Below are positions 11,244 to 22,682 of a stretch of 64,000 nucleotides of DNA, one piece after another. The translations under genes and the position numbers were made by a program. Within the stretch, counting starts at the first letter, position 1, and every line of letters starts with the position of its first letter. The notes below the pieces were generated by a model. That model ran no database searches, was not told the origin of the DNA, and worked only from the letters and a program-made list of their open reading frames with translations. This DNA comes from Klebsormidium nitens (taxonomy: Eukaryota; Streptophyta; Klebsormidiophyceae; Klebsormidiales; Klebsormidiaceae). Location of the stretch: positions 122,701-186,700 of the forward strand of contig DF237070.1 in assembly GCA_000708835.1 (NCBI GenBank), in the 5' to 3' direction.

Positions 11244-14200
11244 TCAAGCTCCAATTCGGGGAACTTCCATGTACGAAAAGCCGAGTGAGGGCGTCGGAAG
11301 AGGTTCTCTAACCTGAGACGCGCTCTCCGTCATTCTGCTGCTGCGCGCGCTCAGCCCCCCCCGCCCGCCGTCGTCCTCCTCTTCCTCGTCGTCATCTTCG
11401 ACAAACGCGCGCCGCCCAGCTTTCGCCTTCTTGGCAGGCGGTGCCGCGGCCGCCCGCCCGCGGCCCTGCCCGCTGGACGGCCGCTTCCGGTTCCGTGACG
11501 GCTGGGGTTCCTGGCGGAACAGGAAGCCGACGGAACCGCTGAGATCGTTGCCGGGACGAGATGTGATGGCGACTCAACAGAACACTGAATCTTATCGTCT
11601 TTGCTAGTCTAGGATCCAGATGTCTCTCAAGATTCTGTGTGTTCCTCTGTACGGTTGGGGATCCTTAAATGACTCGGAACGGTGAATTGAGAATAGGTGA
11701 GCTCTGGCGAGTACACCTCCCGGTCACCAGGGCACAAACATTTCAGTATCTTGAGACGTTTACACGAAGACTTCCGCTCCGTTTAAGATCCAGTTTAGAA
11801 AGCCTCAAGAGCACCAATCACGCACGCCCAGACTCCACAGACTTCTGCAAATCTCGAAAACACGATAGACCGTGTGGATTCCAGGGCAGAATGAAGACTC
11901 TTTGACGCATGGTGCACCATCGAAGAAGACGCCTTTTCACTAAGAACATGCAACCACACGGAACCGCCTAAACAAAGAGCCGTCTCCGCAGAAAGCGCAA
12001 CATGATATCAAGCTCAGAACCGGAAGAGCCGGATGCTCAATCTGAGGATGCTTACGTCATCCTCCTCCTCGTCCTCGTCGTCGAGCGCAGCGTCCGCCTC
12101 TAGTTCCTTCCGCAGCTCCTCGTCGTCGCTCTCCGACAGCTCGTCCTCTTCCAGGTCGGCGGCTTTGGCGCGCACGGCGGCCGACGCGGCCGCGGCCGCG
12201 GCTCTACATGGGTCGAAAGATCGTCGCTTTGAACCAATTTTCTCGCAAGTGGAATGTCCGGATGAAGAGGATTTGAGTGTGAGGGTATCGAAATGATCTG
12301 AAAGCCGACGGGCTCTTAGCAAGGGGAAAGAACCGCGGACGGAGAGACGGCCGCGGTCCCTACACGGTAAGAAGTGTTGCATTGTTCCACCTTACACTAT
12401 CAGGGCCGTCAAGACTAGGGTTCGGAGTAATTTGAAGTTACTTGGTCCCTTGATACTAAAGTCAAGGGATCGCGGTCGATGGTCAACGAAACGAAATTGG
12501 AGAACAAGGCCCCACACGGAGCAAGCTGCACCGAAACGCTGATGCTGTTTTGGGTGCCAGTGGTTGAGGAATCATGAATCACGGTGCGTTTATATGATCA
12601 GTTGGATAATGGAGGTGGTTGGACCGTATGAGAGAACGTGAGGAAAGTGGTTCGATGAGATGGTCACGGTAAACCGCCTCTGCATAGCAGGAAAGGGAAG
12701 GAGAAAGGTGAAGGAGGGGTTGATCGCAGAAGGACGAAGAATGGGTTTTAGTATCTGATCTGTTCGACACGACATAGTTCCTCGCCACGCAAGTAAGCGA
12801 TCATCCCAGCGGAACAGCAGGTAGCAGAAAGTGACCCCCCCTGGCTCCCCAAACAGCCCCACCGCATCATAACAATCGCTTATGCCGAGGTCCGCCTCGA
12901 GCATTCTCTTCCGCAACCAAAGCAAGTGTAGACTTGATGGAACCCTTTTAATCCCAAGCTGTGATCGGCCACGGCTCCAACTTTCGGTCTGTGGGTCTCC
13001 ATCCAACCATTCTCCCTCCCACCCACGCAAACCCACCTCTGCGATGGCTTCCGACCGCTTGTTCCAGCCGCTTCCTTCCCCCGTCCCCGTCCCCGTCCCC
13101 TGGCGCCCCCGGTAGACGCCCCCCGACCGCCTCTGCCCCCCCGGCCCCGCCCAGTTCCCGTCGCTTGGAGAGACGCCACCAAATTCTCCTCGTCTTCGTC
13201 GTCTTCCATGTCGAGACTCGCGGGCCGTTGAGAAGCTGGCTGCTGCGATCGGGCGCCCATGCTTTCGAAAAGAGAAGTCTGCAGAGGATGGAAACAGAGT
13301 TGGAGATTATCTTGGAATGGAAGCTGACAATTTCCGTCGCCTGGAGAGATGCCACCAGGTGTTCCTCGTCTTCGTCGTCTTCCATGTCGAGACTGGCGGG
13401 CCGTTGAGAAGCTGGCTGCTGCGATCGAGCGCCTGCGCCGCCCATGCTTTCGAAAAGAGAGGTCTGCAGAAAATTAATGGAAATGGAATGAGTGGAAACG
13501 GATTGAAAAGGTCGCTGGGAGAGACGCCACCAAATTCCCCTCGTCACCGTTGTCTTCCATGTCGAGGCTAGCGGGCCGCTGCGATCGGGCGCCCATGCTT
13601 TCGAAAGGGAAGTCTGCAGAAATACAAAGAAAAGGTTGCTTGGAGAGACGCCACCCCATTGTCCTCGTCTCCGTCGTCTTCTATGTCGAGACTCGGCGCA
13701 GAGTTTTGGAACCTTCGCAAGAGACAATATACAAAACTCGACTGACAACATCCGCGCAATCTCCGGCACGTTCAGGGAGGGCCAGAGCCTAACGTCCAAA
13801 AAAGCGCCAAGAAATAACTTGCGAGGCTCAAAAGCTCCCACCCTTGCAACCGGTAAGAGAGCAAGCTTCAATCTAAGTTCTATCTTACGTATCAGGACGT
13901 GAGGCCTTCAGCGCTTGCCACGTGGCCTCACCTGGCGTGCCCTCCCTCGGCCTGTGGGCGTCGGAGTGGCTGCTGGCGTCTGCGGGGTTGCTTGGCTGCC
14001 AGAGGGGCCTGCTGACGTCACCCCGGTCCGGCCACTCGTCGCCGGGGCAGTCCCGTTGGTTGGCTGCTGGGCATCTCGTTCTGCGTCTTTCCTCTGAAAG
14101 GTCAAATTCAGGAAACGAACTCAGCGGCCAATCGAAGGAAGGACAATCCCCACGTTCCGCTGAGTGTGCCGTTTCTCATCCGGGATTGGAAGCCTTGGCA

Positions 14201-17200
14201 GGTCAACGTGACCGTAAGGAGATATACCAGATACTTTCTTTTTACAGATTTGTAAGTCTGGCTGCTGGGCATCTCGCTCTGCGTCTTTCCTCTGCGGGGT
14301 CAATTTCAGGATACAAACTCAGCAGCCAATCAAGAAGGGGACAATACCCAGGTTCCGGTGACTCTGATTTCCCGTTCTTCGCCGCAGGATCGAAAGCCTT
14401 TGCAGGTCAATGAGACCGTAAGGCAGTGTACCAAATACTATTTCTTTCACGCAGACTCTAAGCACCCTCGTTTAGCTCCGCAGGTCAGCGAGCATCACCT
14501 CACGAAGCAGGGCGAGAGAGGTCACAGGCACGGCGCTGACAACCAACAATTGACGCCAAGCTCGCGATTCCTCTCCATTCCTACATGCAGAACTTTTATC
14601 ACTCCTTTGAATGATCGGCCATCGTTCCGGGTTCCTGAAGTCTAGGCATTGAGGCTTGAAGAGGGTGCGTGGAGGGCGAAATTGACGCGCCCTTACCTGC
14701 ATGTGCTGGCTAATCTTTTCGGCCAGGTCCTTCTCCCCCTGGATACTTCGAGCCGTCCCCTCTTCGAACAACGTGGCCTGTATAGAGAGAAAGCTGAGAA
14801 GGCTGAAAAGGGAGGGGGAAGCACTCGTTGAGTGCACAAATCTGATACTGAAGCTACTGCTGCGGAACGTTCTAATTGATGCGGAAGCGACGTGACGAGC
14901 AGTGTGCTGTGTATTCCGACGAAAGGGTGCTGAAGTTTCCATTTGTCGGAACCGCTCCCAAAGCTGGACGATTCTCCACTTAGACTTCTGACGTAACTAG
15001 CAGGAAACAGCGTCAGCTGAGTGTAAACTGAGGCAAGCCCCACCTGCGTGTTTTCCAGAGTCCCCTTGACGCACGACTGGAACGCGTTCTTGTCGTCCTT
15101 GTTGACGAAGTAGTCCAGGGCGCGCCCCAGATCCGACGCATGGATGATCTCCATCTTCTGCAGCACGCGAGGGAGCCAAAAGATTCGTCTCCCAAAATCC
15201 GCTATGACTTGCTGGGCCAAAGAATGGGCTGCCAATAATGGGGACCGTAGGAGAGGGCTAGACTATCCCAAAGGGTTTCCGAGGGGGCTTACAAACAGAT
15301 GGCGTCGGACGAACATAAAAGTTGGGCGAACAAAGGTATTAAAGAGGACAAAGGAAGAAACTCAGTAGAGAAGAAAGAGCAGAAGGTCTGCATGTGTGCT
15401 CAATACCGATTTATTTGATTCGTCGCACAAGTACATCAACCATCTTCGTCGAATGCCCGCTGCAGAAGGCGGAGAAACCGGGACAGGGCGGCAGGACTTT
15501 CCGCTCTTGGGTACGTCAGCACGGAGAATGGAAGGAGAGCACAAATGATGCGGAACTGGCGAGAAGCAGAAGGGGTTCAAAACAAACGCGGAATGACAGA
15601 ACCGGGAGCGAAACGACGTGACAACTCACCAGATTACTCTCCGCCAGGAGTAGCTCGATGTTGCGCTGGTCGAGCGCTTCGGGCCGCAGCCGCTCCGACT
15701 CGTCAATGACGTCATTCCCTGCAAGCAGAGTTAGACTGGTTAATGCACTAGCGCCTGTCAACTCGGCTGACGTCGTCACAAACGCTCCGTGTAATTCAAG
15801 ACCTTTCCTTCTGATGAGCTACTCAGAGCCTCCTTTTAAGTTGTTAATCCAAACACTGGAGGTGCGCGACACAAAAGCGAGGTCCTGACAATGTCTTTAC
15901 CGCACCTTTGTAGAAGGAAATGGACAAGCTCCCAAACGGAGAAGCACAAATGAAAACGACCGCTGTTCTCGCCGCTTGAGAAAGTAGAAAAAGATGTGCA
16001 CACCTTCCGCTCGTTCCCGTTTCTTCGTCGCTTTGGTGAAGAGCAAGATGTCGTGCGGGTTCGCAACCTGCGGCAGTCGACAAGAGTTAGTCGACCGAAG
16101 TCATATAGAATCAAACTTTCATAGGCATGTTTGCTGAGAGCGCTGACTTGCACACGGTGCTAAAGTTTCCGGCCGTAAGAAGTTATCGCCCTCTCACACG
16201 GAAGTTTTCCCGCTTCTTCCTCTTACAACCTTCGTATCGTGGCATCCAACGGGGGGATCCAAGTGGGCGATTCAACGGGACCACCGTAATTATTGTAGAC
16301 CCCTGATACATTCGAAAAAACCAGTTGGCTCTGAATTTCAATTCAAGAGTCCCCAGAATGAACCCTAGTAAAGCACCGGAAACGAAAGTTCTGGTTGCAA
16401 AGGAGTTGGAAAAAAGGATGGGAATGTTCGTCTAAGCGCTCGCTGCACTGTTCACGCAACCAAGAGACGTAGGATGAGCAAAGAAGGATGCTGCGGATGT
16501 GCGGGCATATTAGATGAAATTGTGCAAGAAGACTTACCTTGCCAACGAACTTTTGCCCAAAGCGCTGTGGATTGACCGTTGAGAAACCCGTGTAGTCAAC
16601 CTGCAAACATCCATGTTCATCGCATTTCAGAACGATGTCCAAAGGAATCAAATTAGGCATGAGGGCTCGGCTTCAGCATGATGAGTATTAAAGGCCGGAG
16701 CATTTGAGCTTGACTTGCTTAGCATGGCGTTCAAGTAGACGATGGCTCAGCTTCGGTTACCCTAAAACGGCTCTCCCTGAACCTTGCGAATGTATGTGCA
16801 GTATTTGCGACGCTTGGCCCCATGCAAAGCGAGTAGGTGAAGGTCTCCAGGCAGTTGGTGGGTGCACGCACCTTGTCATTCAACTTCATAGTAAAGGCTC
16901 CGCTATGCGAGGACGCTGCAGCGGATGACTGGATTGCCTACGATCTTTGCCGCAAGTCACACGCTCCACCTCATGTTTGCAGATGTGGCACGTTGAAACG
17001 GAGGGAACCAGGACGAAGCAGCGACAAGGAAAGAAGTACGTGTAAAAAATGGTGAGACGACTTACTCGTATCCGAATGAGGGGCAGCATCTGCTCCTGCC
17101 GGTATGCGTTCTCCTCTTTGGCGCGTTCAATCAACTCTTCTACCTGTCGGAAAAGGCATCAGGGTGTGTCGTTGCTAGACCTTGGCCATTTTGAAAATTT

Positions 17201-20200
17201 TATGAAGTTTCGTGATGGCGCTTCCCCCTAGAATTACTCAAAAGAGAGTGAGCAAGGTCAATACGATGTAGAATGGTCGCGCTTTTGCGACCTTGGCTGA
17301 AAGTACAGGCCTTTGATCAGAAGCTGCGAGAATTATCATGCGCGGGCCTCGCTTGACGTGGCAGATTCGTGGAGAGCAAGGCAAAGTCGACATGCAAAGC
17401 ACGAGCAGGCCTACTCTTCATAGTCCGCTATTACACGCCGGCACGGTAGAGGATTCACGGCTTCGGAAGGCGTATCCAAGTCCTACATTCTCGCGGCTCT
17501 CAAGCGTCATACTTGTCACCCAAAAGATTGTCGCGGTTCACGATAACGACGACTTTGGGTGGCATACCTTGCTCGTCAGAAGGTCGAGGACTGCGTTCTG
17601 GTCTTCGGCGTTAATGTTCGCATCGCCAAGCGAAACCTGCAGAAGCCAATGCTTTCAATCGCTTCGTGTGCAATTCAATGCAACTTGCCGTGTCCTTTCA
17701 CAGAAGGCAAAACTCCATGCAACTGAGGTAATGCCACCCATATCACGTCCCAGCGAAAAGTGCGGGGATTTCCATTTTCCCAGATTGACATGTTCCTTCA
17801 ATCTGAAACCTTGATTGTCGGGTTCAAGCTTTTCATGAGACACAATTGTTTGCAAATCAAGATTTCTGCGAGCATGATACTTTTGAGAACTAAGAATTGG
17901 AAAAGCCTAGTTCCTGAGCTTTTGGCCAACAGATTGCTTATTTAGCGCTTTATTGAACTTATCCGTGCCAAATCGCTCAGTTTCAAAATAGAAGTGCTTA
18001 TTGCGAATAAGAGAACTTGTGGCAGAAATCTGCATTGACTGCCTATCAAAAAAAGGTGAACAGAGTTCGTACGTCCGAATGCTCAAAGGGTCGAACGGAC
18101 TCGAGGGGTATCTTCGTTGGACGCCACTGGGAACCCTGCGAAGCAGAAAGAACGGGTTGTGTCTTCAGCTCAACCAGCAGCTTGTATGCTGACAATCAGC
18201 AACCTCACGATGAGTGGGCGCTGCAGTCTGTCCAACTTCGCTAACACACAATCCCTTCACGCAACACAGAGTGATTTGAATTTGCACCAAATGTCACGAC
18301 GCTCAAACTAAAGTTCCTGTCTCAAACGACCCTGATACTTGTCAAGGCTCAGCAAAATCTGTAGCTTCGCAACGCCAACAGCCATGACTAGCTAAGAAGC
18401 GACGAAAAGGAGGAAACGAATAATCAAAGGCTGCTATAGCCAACGACAGGTTCAACTTCGAGAAGTCCCACAAGAGGTTTCGTATCTTCCTCAGACTTCA
18501 GAAGTAGGTACCTGACCCAAATGCGACAACGACGATACGTAGAACGTCTCCTGCCCCCAGGTGATCAAGTTTCTTGACGAGAAACGTTTCTTCCACAACT
18601 GTTTACCCGGATGTCCATGAGCAGCACGTGCCCCTTCTTGGCCCCCTTCTTGGCGCCCTCGATCAGCGCCTTTAACAGTGACGTTCACTGAAAGCGGCTT
18701 CTATTCCCGCTGACTAGGTTTGTTTAACGACGAATATTCTCCGTGACATCTCTCAGCATCTCCATGAGCAGCACGTGCCTCTTCTTGGCCTCGCCCTCGA
18801 TCAGCGCCTTTGACACTGACGCTCACTGAAAACGGCTCTTATTGCCGTCAACCAGCTTTAATCAAGGAAAAAATGCCCTTCCCGCAACAACTCACCCGTA
18901 TCTCCATGAGCAGCACGTGCTTCTTCTTAGCCTCCCCCTCGATCAGCGACGTCGCGACTGACGACCCGGGCTGCGAGATCTGGAACTGCGCCCCGGCGAC
19001 CTCTTCCGGTTCCACGCGGCACTCGTGCTCGTGACCCCAGACCACAAAGTCCAGGAATCGGGGCAGCAGGTGCTCGTCGATCGCAGACTTGGCGCTGTGC
19101 TGTGCTCTGCAAGAAGAGCGAGTCGACACTCTTTTTAAACGCTGTGCAGGCGTCAGCGCGTAGCACATGCACGGAGATGCAAGGGAGTGCGCGAGGCTCT
19201 GCAGAGTGTGTTGGGAACTTGGTTTGGAGAAGTTACAAAAGCCGGTCGGTCTGAGAGAGAGAGCAAGACGCTGCAAGGTATTTCGGGCAATGGGGTCCAA
19301 TTTGAGACGGATCTATGGCGAAAAGTATTCATCGGTCCCTCAGTACTGCAGATTCTTTCTGAGATTGCCACCAACCCTCATCAAGGTTGACAGGATCTGA
19401 GTGGGTTCTGCAAGATCTCTTACATGTGCGAAGGACGTCACCGTTCTTGGATGAATGATGTCGGTGTTGAGCCCTTGTACGCGCCTTGCCCGAGGGCTCG
19501 AATCGCCCGAAACGAATTTCAAGCATGCACTCGGATCCACATTGTTCCGACTGGGAGCAAGATTGGGCAAGCGCGATGCCGCAAGGACAGCAGCGAGGCG
19601 CTCGACTGACGGAGTTGAAATTTGCATCGCGAAGCGCTGACCTGTTTTGATGGAGGACGAAGATGCTGAACCACTCTGCGATATCGACGTTGCTCGTGCT
19701 CTCCGGACGAATCCATTGGACGCAATGTGGAGTCTGCGAACGGTAAACAGTGGCGCGTTGGGTGACGCTTTCTTCATTTGCAATTTGATACGCATCCTGA
19801 TACAACCCTCCAGGAGATTAAACGGCACGCTCAGGTTCAATACAAGTAAGGCCGCACCTAAAGTCGGAAGCTGAAAGTAAGAAGTCGAAAGTGGAAGGGT
19901 AGATCACAGAGACGGGGGAAAAGGATGGACAGAAGGGACGAGATTCCCACCTTGAACATTCTGTTGAGGCGCTCATCTCGAATATTGCCTAGGCCGTACA
20001 GCGCAAGCTTGGTGGAACCCTGCATTCCAGAGCGAAGAGGCTTTCAGAGATCACAACTTGAGCACCGCACGAGCACCATATTGAAGCTATCGCATATACC
20101 AGTCCTTCGTGCCTAATCCTGGGCATTACAACGTTCTCAGTCGATCAAATACCGATTGTCACAATTGCCTTTGCACTCACTGATCAACGGTGGGTACTGC

Positions 20201-22121
20201 CGAATGGAAGAGGAGAGTCTGCACAAACCTTTCATCCGTGTAATAAGGGCTCGCATGACATTACAAAAGGACCGTTCTTCAGAAGCGGCCAATCTTGGCG
20301 ATTGTTCTGGGGCCCGACTCATCTTTCTCAGTAGGACTGGCCGCAGCTTGATCTGGCCCGTTCCAGAGCCATCCAGCGCCATCTTGCCAAAGTAGTTGAC
20401 CAGATTGGAGGCAGACAGGATGTCAATGGCAGACAGATTGTCCTGAAAGCAAAGGGGACCGTCTCCGAACTGCTCAAGATCGATGAGTCGGATGAACGAG
20501 TTCAATGCCACCCCAAAGATTCAATTTGTACCGTGATGAAGAATCTTTTACGAAGAACTTCATGAACATAACGTCGACATGACAACGTGATTGGCAGCTC
20601 GCAATGAAGCCCAGATCAGCCCTGAAACATCTGGAAGGTGCTCGAGTCCAGGGGGATTCTCTGTAGGATGCTTGACGCTAGGAATCAAGAACACTCACCA
20701 CTCCTGCTGGATCGTCGTGGTTGCCATGGATTGTAAAAACGGGAATGCCAACGTTGAAGTTTGGGTCCTCATAATTGACGTGACCAAACCTGTGAGGATG
20801 AAAAGTGAGTTAAGAGCTTGGTTTAGGTGGAAGTGAGAGGCAGCTTCTGCTGATAGAGGGGGTAGAAAGTCATGGAACGAAAAGCATTCTACAGTGTCTC
20901 GACATACAAGCAAAGCTTCAGATTCTTTCCAGATCACCAGCAAGAGCAGTCCAGACAAGGCGGACGGGGGTGGTACAAACTCATAGGGACTGTCTACGCA
21001 CCCGCTTGCAAAGTTGACACTCTGGTCGCTCACAACCTGGAAACCAACGGGCTTGTCACCAAGGCAATACTTGCGAAGGATCTCGATGCAGCGAACCAGG
21101 GTCATCCGAGAGGGTTTGTTTTCGTGGAAGAGGTCACCTCCCAGGAGCACAAAGTCAACCTACAGGAGGAGGGAGAGTCGGGGTTGGCAAGGAATCTGAG
21201 GTCCTGTTTACAAGCCTAAAACGTCAATCTTCGAAGTTCCAGTATAGGCTTGGCAGTGGCCAGTTCGTCTAGCTGCTTCCAAAAAGGAGGAGTAAAGAAG
21301 CGAACGATGTTGCAATAGAAGTCATTGCCTCAGGAAGAATGCATGTAGGAACCACCTTTTTGGAACATAAGAGCAGAGAGTGATTGGGCATCCAATACGC
21401 TCTTTCTTCAAAGGTGTTTTTGAGGACTTTCTGGAGTTGCAACTGCTCAAGGTGCTTGTTAAGCTGACAATCACCTGACGCTGCTTTGCCTGCTTGAAGA
21501 TCTCTTCAAATGCTACAAAGGAGTCGTCCCTTCGGATCTCATCCTTCTCCATGTAGCCAAGGTGGCAGTCTGTGGCCACCAGTACTCTGAATGTGTTTGC
21601 ATCGTCGCTGCAGCAGAGATGTGAATATATGAGGCTTTTGAAGATTTTGCCCGGTGTCTTCACTTTTCATGTATGTGAAGAATAACAAGAACCAGTCTAC
21701 GTCGCCAATTCCTGCTATTGATAGCAAAACACATGGAGTCTCTTGCACGGTGGAATTTACCAAGCCAGCAGGCTTTAGTGTGCAGCTTGCTCATATGCAC
21801 TTTCTTCGCACTTTTTACACTTTCACACAATTTACACTTTCTTACGATATGCTGCAGCTTAATCGTATGCACACTGGCAATTGCATTTTAACAGTCAGTA
21901 TAAACGTGCACAACAGCAGTGCTTCCACGTACAAGGTATCTCTGTGTGATGCTGAGACTCTCCAAAGTTGCAAAAGCTGCAGCAATTGCTGGTGGTGTTC
22001 TCATGCGTGGCTTCAACTAATGCCTGTGTCAATCAGTCCATTAGCAGTCCATTGACTTCTCCTACAAAATGAAACGGGGTTCACCATCTTACCTTTGACT
22101 TTGGTCCACCGGTTCTCCCAT
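11244..22121 (-). CDS. MRE11: MRE11 double-strand-break repair nuclease, 20 exons
   Basis: Exons (minus): 22121-22093, 21607-21475, 21159-21002, 20789-20699, 20442-20323, 20019-19951, 19733-19642, 19106-18896, 18135-18073, 17636-17568, 17143-17066, 16600-16538, 16067-16004, 15718-15630, 15157-15044, 14777-14697, 14093-13932, 13278-13037, 12203-12056, 11510-11244; 780 aa, every phase consistent. Phosphodiesterase motifs: D23-x-H25 in [19 protein letters not shown] 61-66, GNHD 129-132, LHQN to 230, GHEHEC 255-260. The capping domain follows ([36 protein letters not shown]). The tail is Gly/Arg-rich ([11 protein letters not shown]) then acidic and lysine-rich, matching the DNA-binding GAR tail of MRE11. 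In the MRE11-RAD50-NBS1 complex it resects and tethers broken DNA ends in the nucleus. Exon 1 is tiny (9.7 codons) but phases exactly. The 3' end is less sure: a donor-like GTTAGA follows the codons for SASQ. Confidence 0.93.
13037..13278 (-). other. MRE11: MRE11 exon 18, functional copy of a fourfold repeated exon start
   Basis: Starts [16 protein letters not shown], continues through [19 protein letters not shown] into the GRGRGG tail, and ends at a GTGGGT donor in phase 2 that fits exon 19. Copies of its first half plus the upstream intron end lie at 13329-13463, 13510-13613 and about 13646-13705. Confidence 0.8.
13329..13463 (-). other. Possible in-frame cassette exon of MRE11 (copy C)
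   Basis: Tandem copy of the exon 18 start. It has a TTTTCTGCAG acceptor, an open phase-0 frame of exactly 45 codons (TSLFESMGG through SLQATEI) and ends at GTCAGC, the same donor hexamer used by exon 7 of this gene. Inclusion would add 45 residues to the C-terminal tail without shifting frame. Skipping gives the standard tail. RNA evidence is needed to decide. Confidence 0.5.
13510..13705 (-). repeat. Two decayed copies of the MRE11 exon 18 start
   Basis: Copy B begins at 13613 after a CTGCAG acceptor and reads [16 protein letters not shown]; copy A, about 13646-13705, keeps only [21 protein letters not shown]. Neither has a donor that would restore frame. Copy spacing is about 150-185 bp, and each copy includes the end of the preceding intron, so the repeated unit straddles the splice acceptor. 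Confidence 0.8.
14250..14312 (-). repeat. Decayed copy of the MRE11 exon 17 start
   Basis: The acceptor and first 12-13 codons of exon 17 ([11 protein letters not shown]) are repeated about 198 bp upstream in the gene, with matching intron sequence on either side. After QQP the copy diverges and has no donor in phase. It is the same class of junction-spanning tandem duplication as at exons 8 and 18. Confidence 0.8.
18603..18840 (-). repeat. Two decayed copies of the MRE11 exon 8 end
   Basis: The last ~20 codons of exon 8 ([18 protein letters not shown], ending at 18896) recur at about 18759-18840 ([16 protein letters not shown]) and 18612-18700 ([20 protein letters not shown]). Spacing is 142-147 bp. 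The distal copy keeps a donor (GTAAAC) and has gained a small internal duplication; its CAG acceptor is followed at once by a stop codon, so splicing from that site would end translation. The middle copy has lost its donor. Both resemble each other more than the true exon, suggesting stepwise amplification. Confidence 0.85.
20020..20322 (-). other. MRE11 intron 5 with non-canonical AT donor
   Basis: Family alignment requires exon 5 to end after LLRK at 20323 and exon 6 to start with [18 protein letters not shown] at 20019, both phase 0. The sequence at the donor is AAAG|ATGAGT, i.e. the usual GTGAGT with A in place of G at +1; the acceptor is an ordinary TGCAG. No nearby GT gives a workable frame, and retention of the intron runs into a stop. 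Confidence 0.75.
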
Positions 22122-22682
22122 TTCTCAACTGGTGAGGTGCTATAGCCTATAGTCAGCTCCTTTCACTTACAGTACAACTATTCCTACACGCTTGAGCGAA
22201 ACGCTTATGTCATCGCAGCACCTTGCGCCACCAGCATCAACGCCAAGACAACATCAGGACTGAAGGAAGGACGAATGCTCCGATCTCCTGGCACCAGCAA
22301 GCTGAGCGAGCATATCATTCATCAGGCTATCTGAGCGCCACAGCTTCGAACCTTTGAAGGCTGGTCGCGGTCGTCACCTAGTTCCAGGATATGGCGGGAG
22401 ATTCGTAGCAGGGGCGAGAATTCTCTGCAATCTGATTGGCTCGACTTGCTCTGACTCAGACTCGGCCTGCCAATCGAAACGGTTTGAAATCGTTCTGAGC
22501 ATTACCGGGCATGTTTACAAATCAGAGGCCCGAGGCTGAGCTCATGAATGCAACCGCTGACTCTGAGAAGCTGGAACTGGTTCAACTTCAAGTTCAAGCA
22601 AAGCAGTTCAATCAAGAAATAGGCTTGCGACTGCCCTCCGTTTTCGAAGCCAGGAAGGGCGCATCAGGGGCGCATTGTCATA
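22122..22682. promoter_or_regulatory. Bidirectional promoter region between MRE11 and the DCL-domain gene
   Basis: Only 561 bp separate the two divergent start codons. The gap contains both 5' UTRs. No TATA box is evident. Co-regulation is possible but not shown by the sequence. Confidence 0.5.

Noticed and set aside
12948-13871. Long open frame on the minus strand spanning the exon 18 copies, and opposite-strand frames over the same interval
   Set aside because: It runs through intron and shifted exon copies of MRE11; the repeated GC-rich units keep several frames open by chance.
20137-20322. Retention of MRE11 intron 5 as an explanation for the AT donor
   Set aside because: The retained frame meets a stop at 20137 and loses the conserved [12 protein letters not shown] block, which is intact in the next exon.
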